44,252 nucleotides of DNA from Ettlia oleoabundans (lineage: Eukaryota; Chlorophyta; Chlorophyceae; Chlamydomonadales). The stretch is taken from contig JAAMXP010001694.1 in assembly GCA_019693395.1 (NCBI GenBank), forward strand, positions 4,636-48,887. Reading direction: 5' to 3'. Both the position numbers and the translations under genes were made by a program. The notes beneath the pieces are model-generated. The model searched no databases. It was not told the origin of the DNA and saw only the letters and a list, made by a program, of their open reading frames with translations. Of the stretch, positions 43,893 through 44,252 are shown in pieces (within the stretch, counting starts at the first letter, position 1; the number at the start of each line of letters is the position of its first letter).

Positions 43893-44252
43893 CTGCACAC
43901 AGCGCAGGAGCAGAGCAGGTGGGTCGAGGGTCGTAAACCGGGGACAGGAGCGGGTGAGCGGCAGATGCAACAGGCGCCAGCAACATGGGAGCAGGCATCT
44001 GTTGGCCTGGCTGTTCCCCTTGCCGGCTGGTGGCAGACAGGGGTTGGTATCAGCCCGCAGCCTGTCAACCTCACACCAGAACAGGCCCTCCCACGCTCCA
44101 TGCCAGCCATCGCCCTGGCTGACCAGCCATTACGGCAACACCACCAACACAACCACCATCAGTTCGATAACCCTAGGAGCAGCGAGCAGCAGCATCCACA
44201 AATGCAACAACTCGCGACCAGCAAGTCGCGCCCCTCCCGCCCTCGCGCGCCC
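43893..44252. other. Probably intron of NOL6
   Basis: Upstream of the first visible NOL6 exon, whose acceptor reads CTGTGTGCAG. No NOL6-like peptide is found in the remaining 360 bases, so they are taken as intron; the preceding exon must lie beyond the window. Confidence 0.5.

Overview
This window is nuclear DNA of a green alga (Chlorophyta; core chlorophyte likely, species not determinable). Almost every gene is cut into many short exons with GT-AG (occasionally GC-AG) introns, coding DNA is GC-rich, and proteins carry long Ala/Gln/Ser/Gly tracts. A nuclear PetM gene (cytochrome b6f subunit) and a plastid-type UGP3 gene show a photosynthetic host. I saw no bacterial operons, tRNA, rRNA, CRISPR array or transposase. 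Gene models were assembled by hand from splice-site phase plus remembered family sequences. They have not been tested against transcripts.

Left part (1-12.2 kb): the 3' nine-tenths of a beta-ureidopropionase gene (+), a probable small secreted low-complexity protein (+) whose intron or exon holds a 93-bp tandem repeat, a 19-exon NAD(P)-dependent aldehyde dehydrogenase (-), and a two-exon MYND zinc-finger protein with a predicted membrane segment (-). Beta-ureidopropionase (pyrimidine breakdown) and the aldehyde dehydrogenase are the metabolic genes here. Nothing in the sequence ties them functionally.

Middle part (13.7-28 kb): UGP3-like UDP-glucose pyrophosphorylase (-, 15 exons, expected in plastid sulfolipid synthesis), divergent from a LisH-WD40 protein (+); a carboxymuconolactone-decarboxylase-like protein (-), divergent from a 168-residue unknown (+); and PetM (-), divergent from NOT4.

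Right part (28.3-44.2 kb): a NOT4/CNOT4-type RING-RRM-CCCH protein with a giant Gln/Ala-rich tail containing six PPGF motifs (+); an SCP2 sterol-carrier-domain protein (-); a 1302-residue chromatin-type protein (+) with a CENP-C-like motif, half of a CXXC zinc finger and two AT-hooks; and the 3' part of NOL6/Nrap/Utp22, a pre-rRNA processing factor (-).

From 13.7 kb on, genes strictly alternate in strand, giving a chain of short divergent promoters and convergent 3' ends. The most interesting candidate is the CENP-C-motif/CXXC/AT-hook protein at 36.3-41.2 kb, a possible centromere or chromatin-licensing factor.
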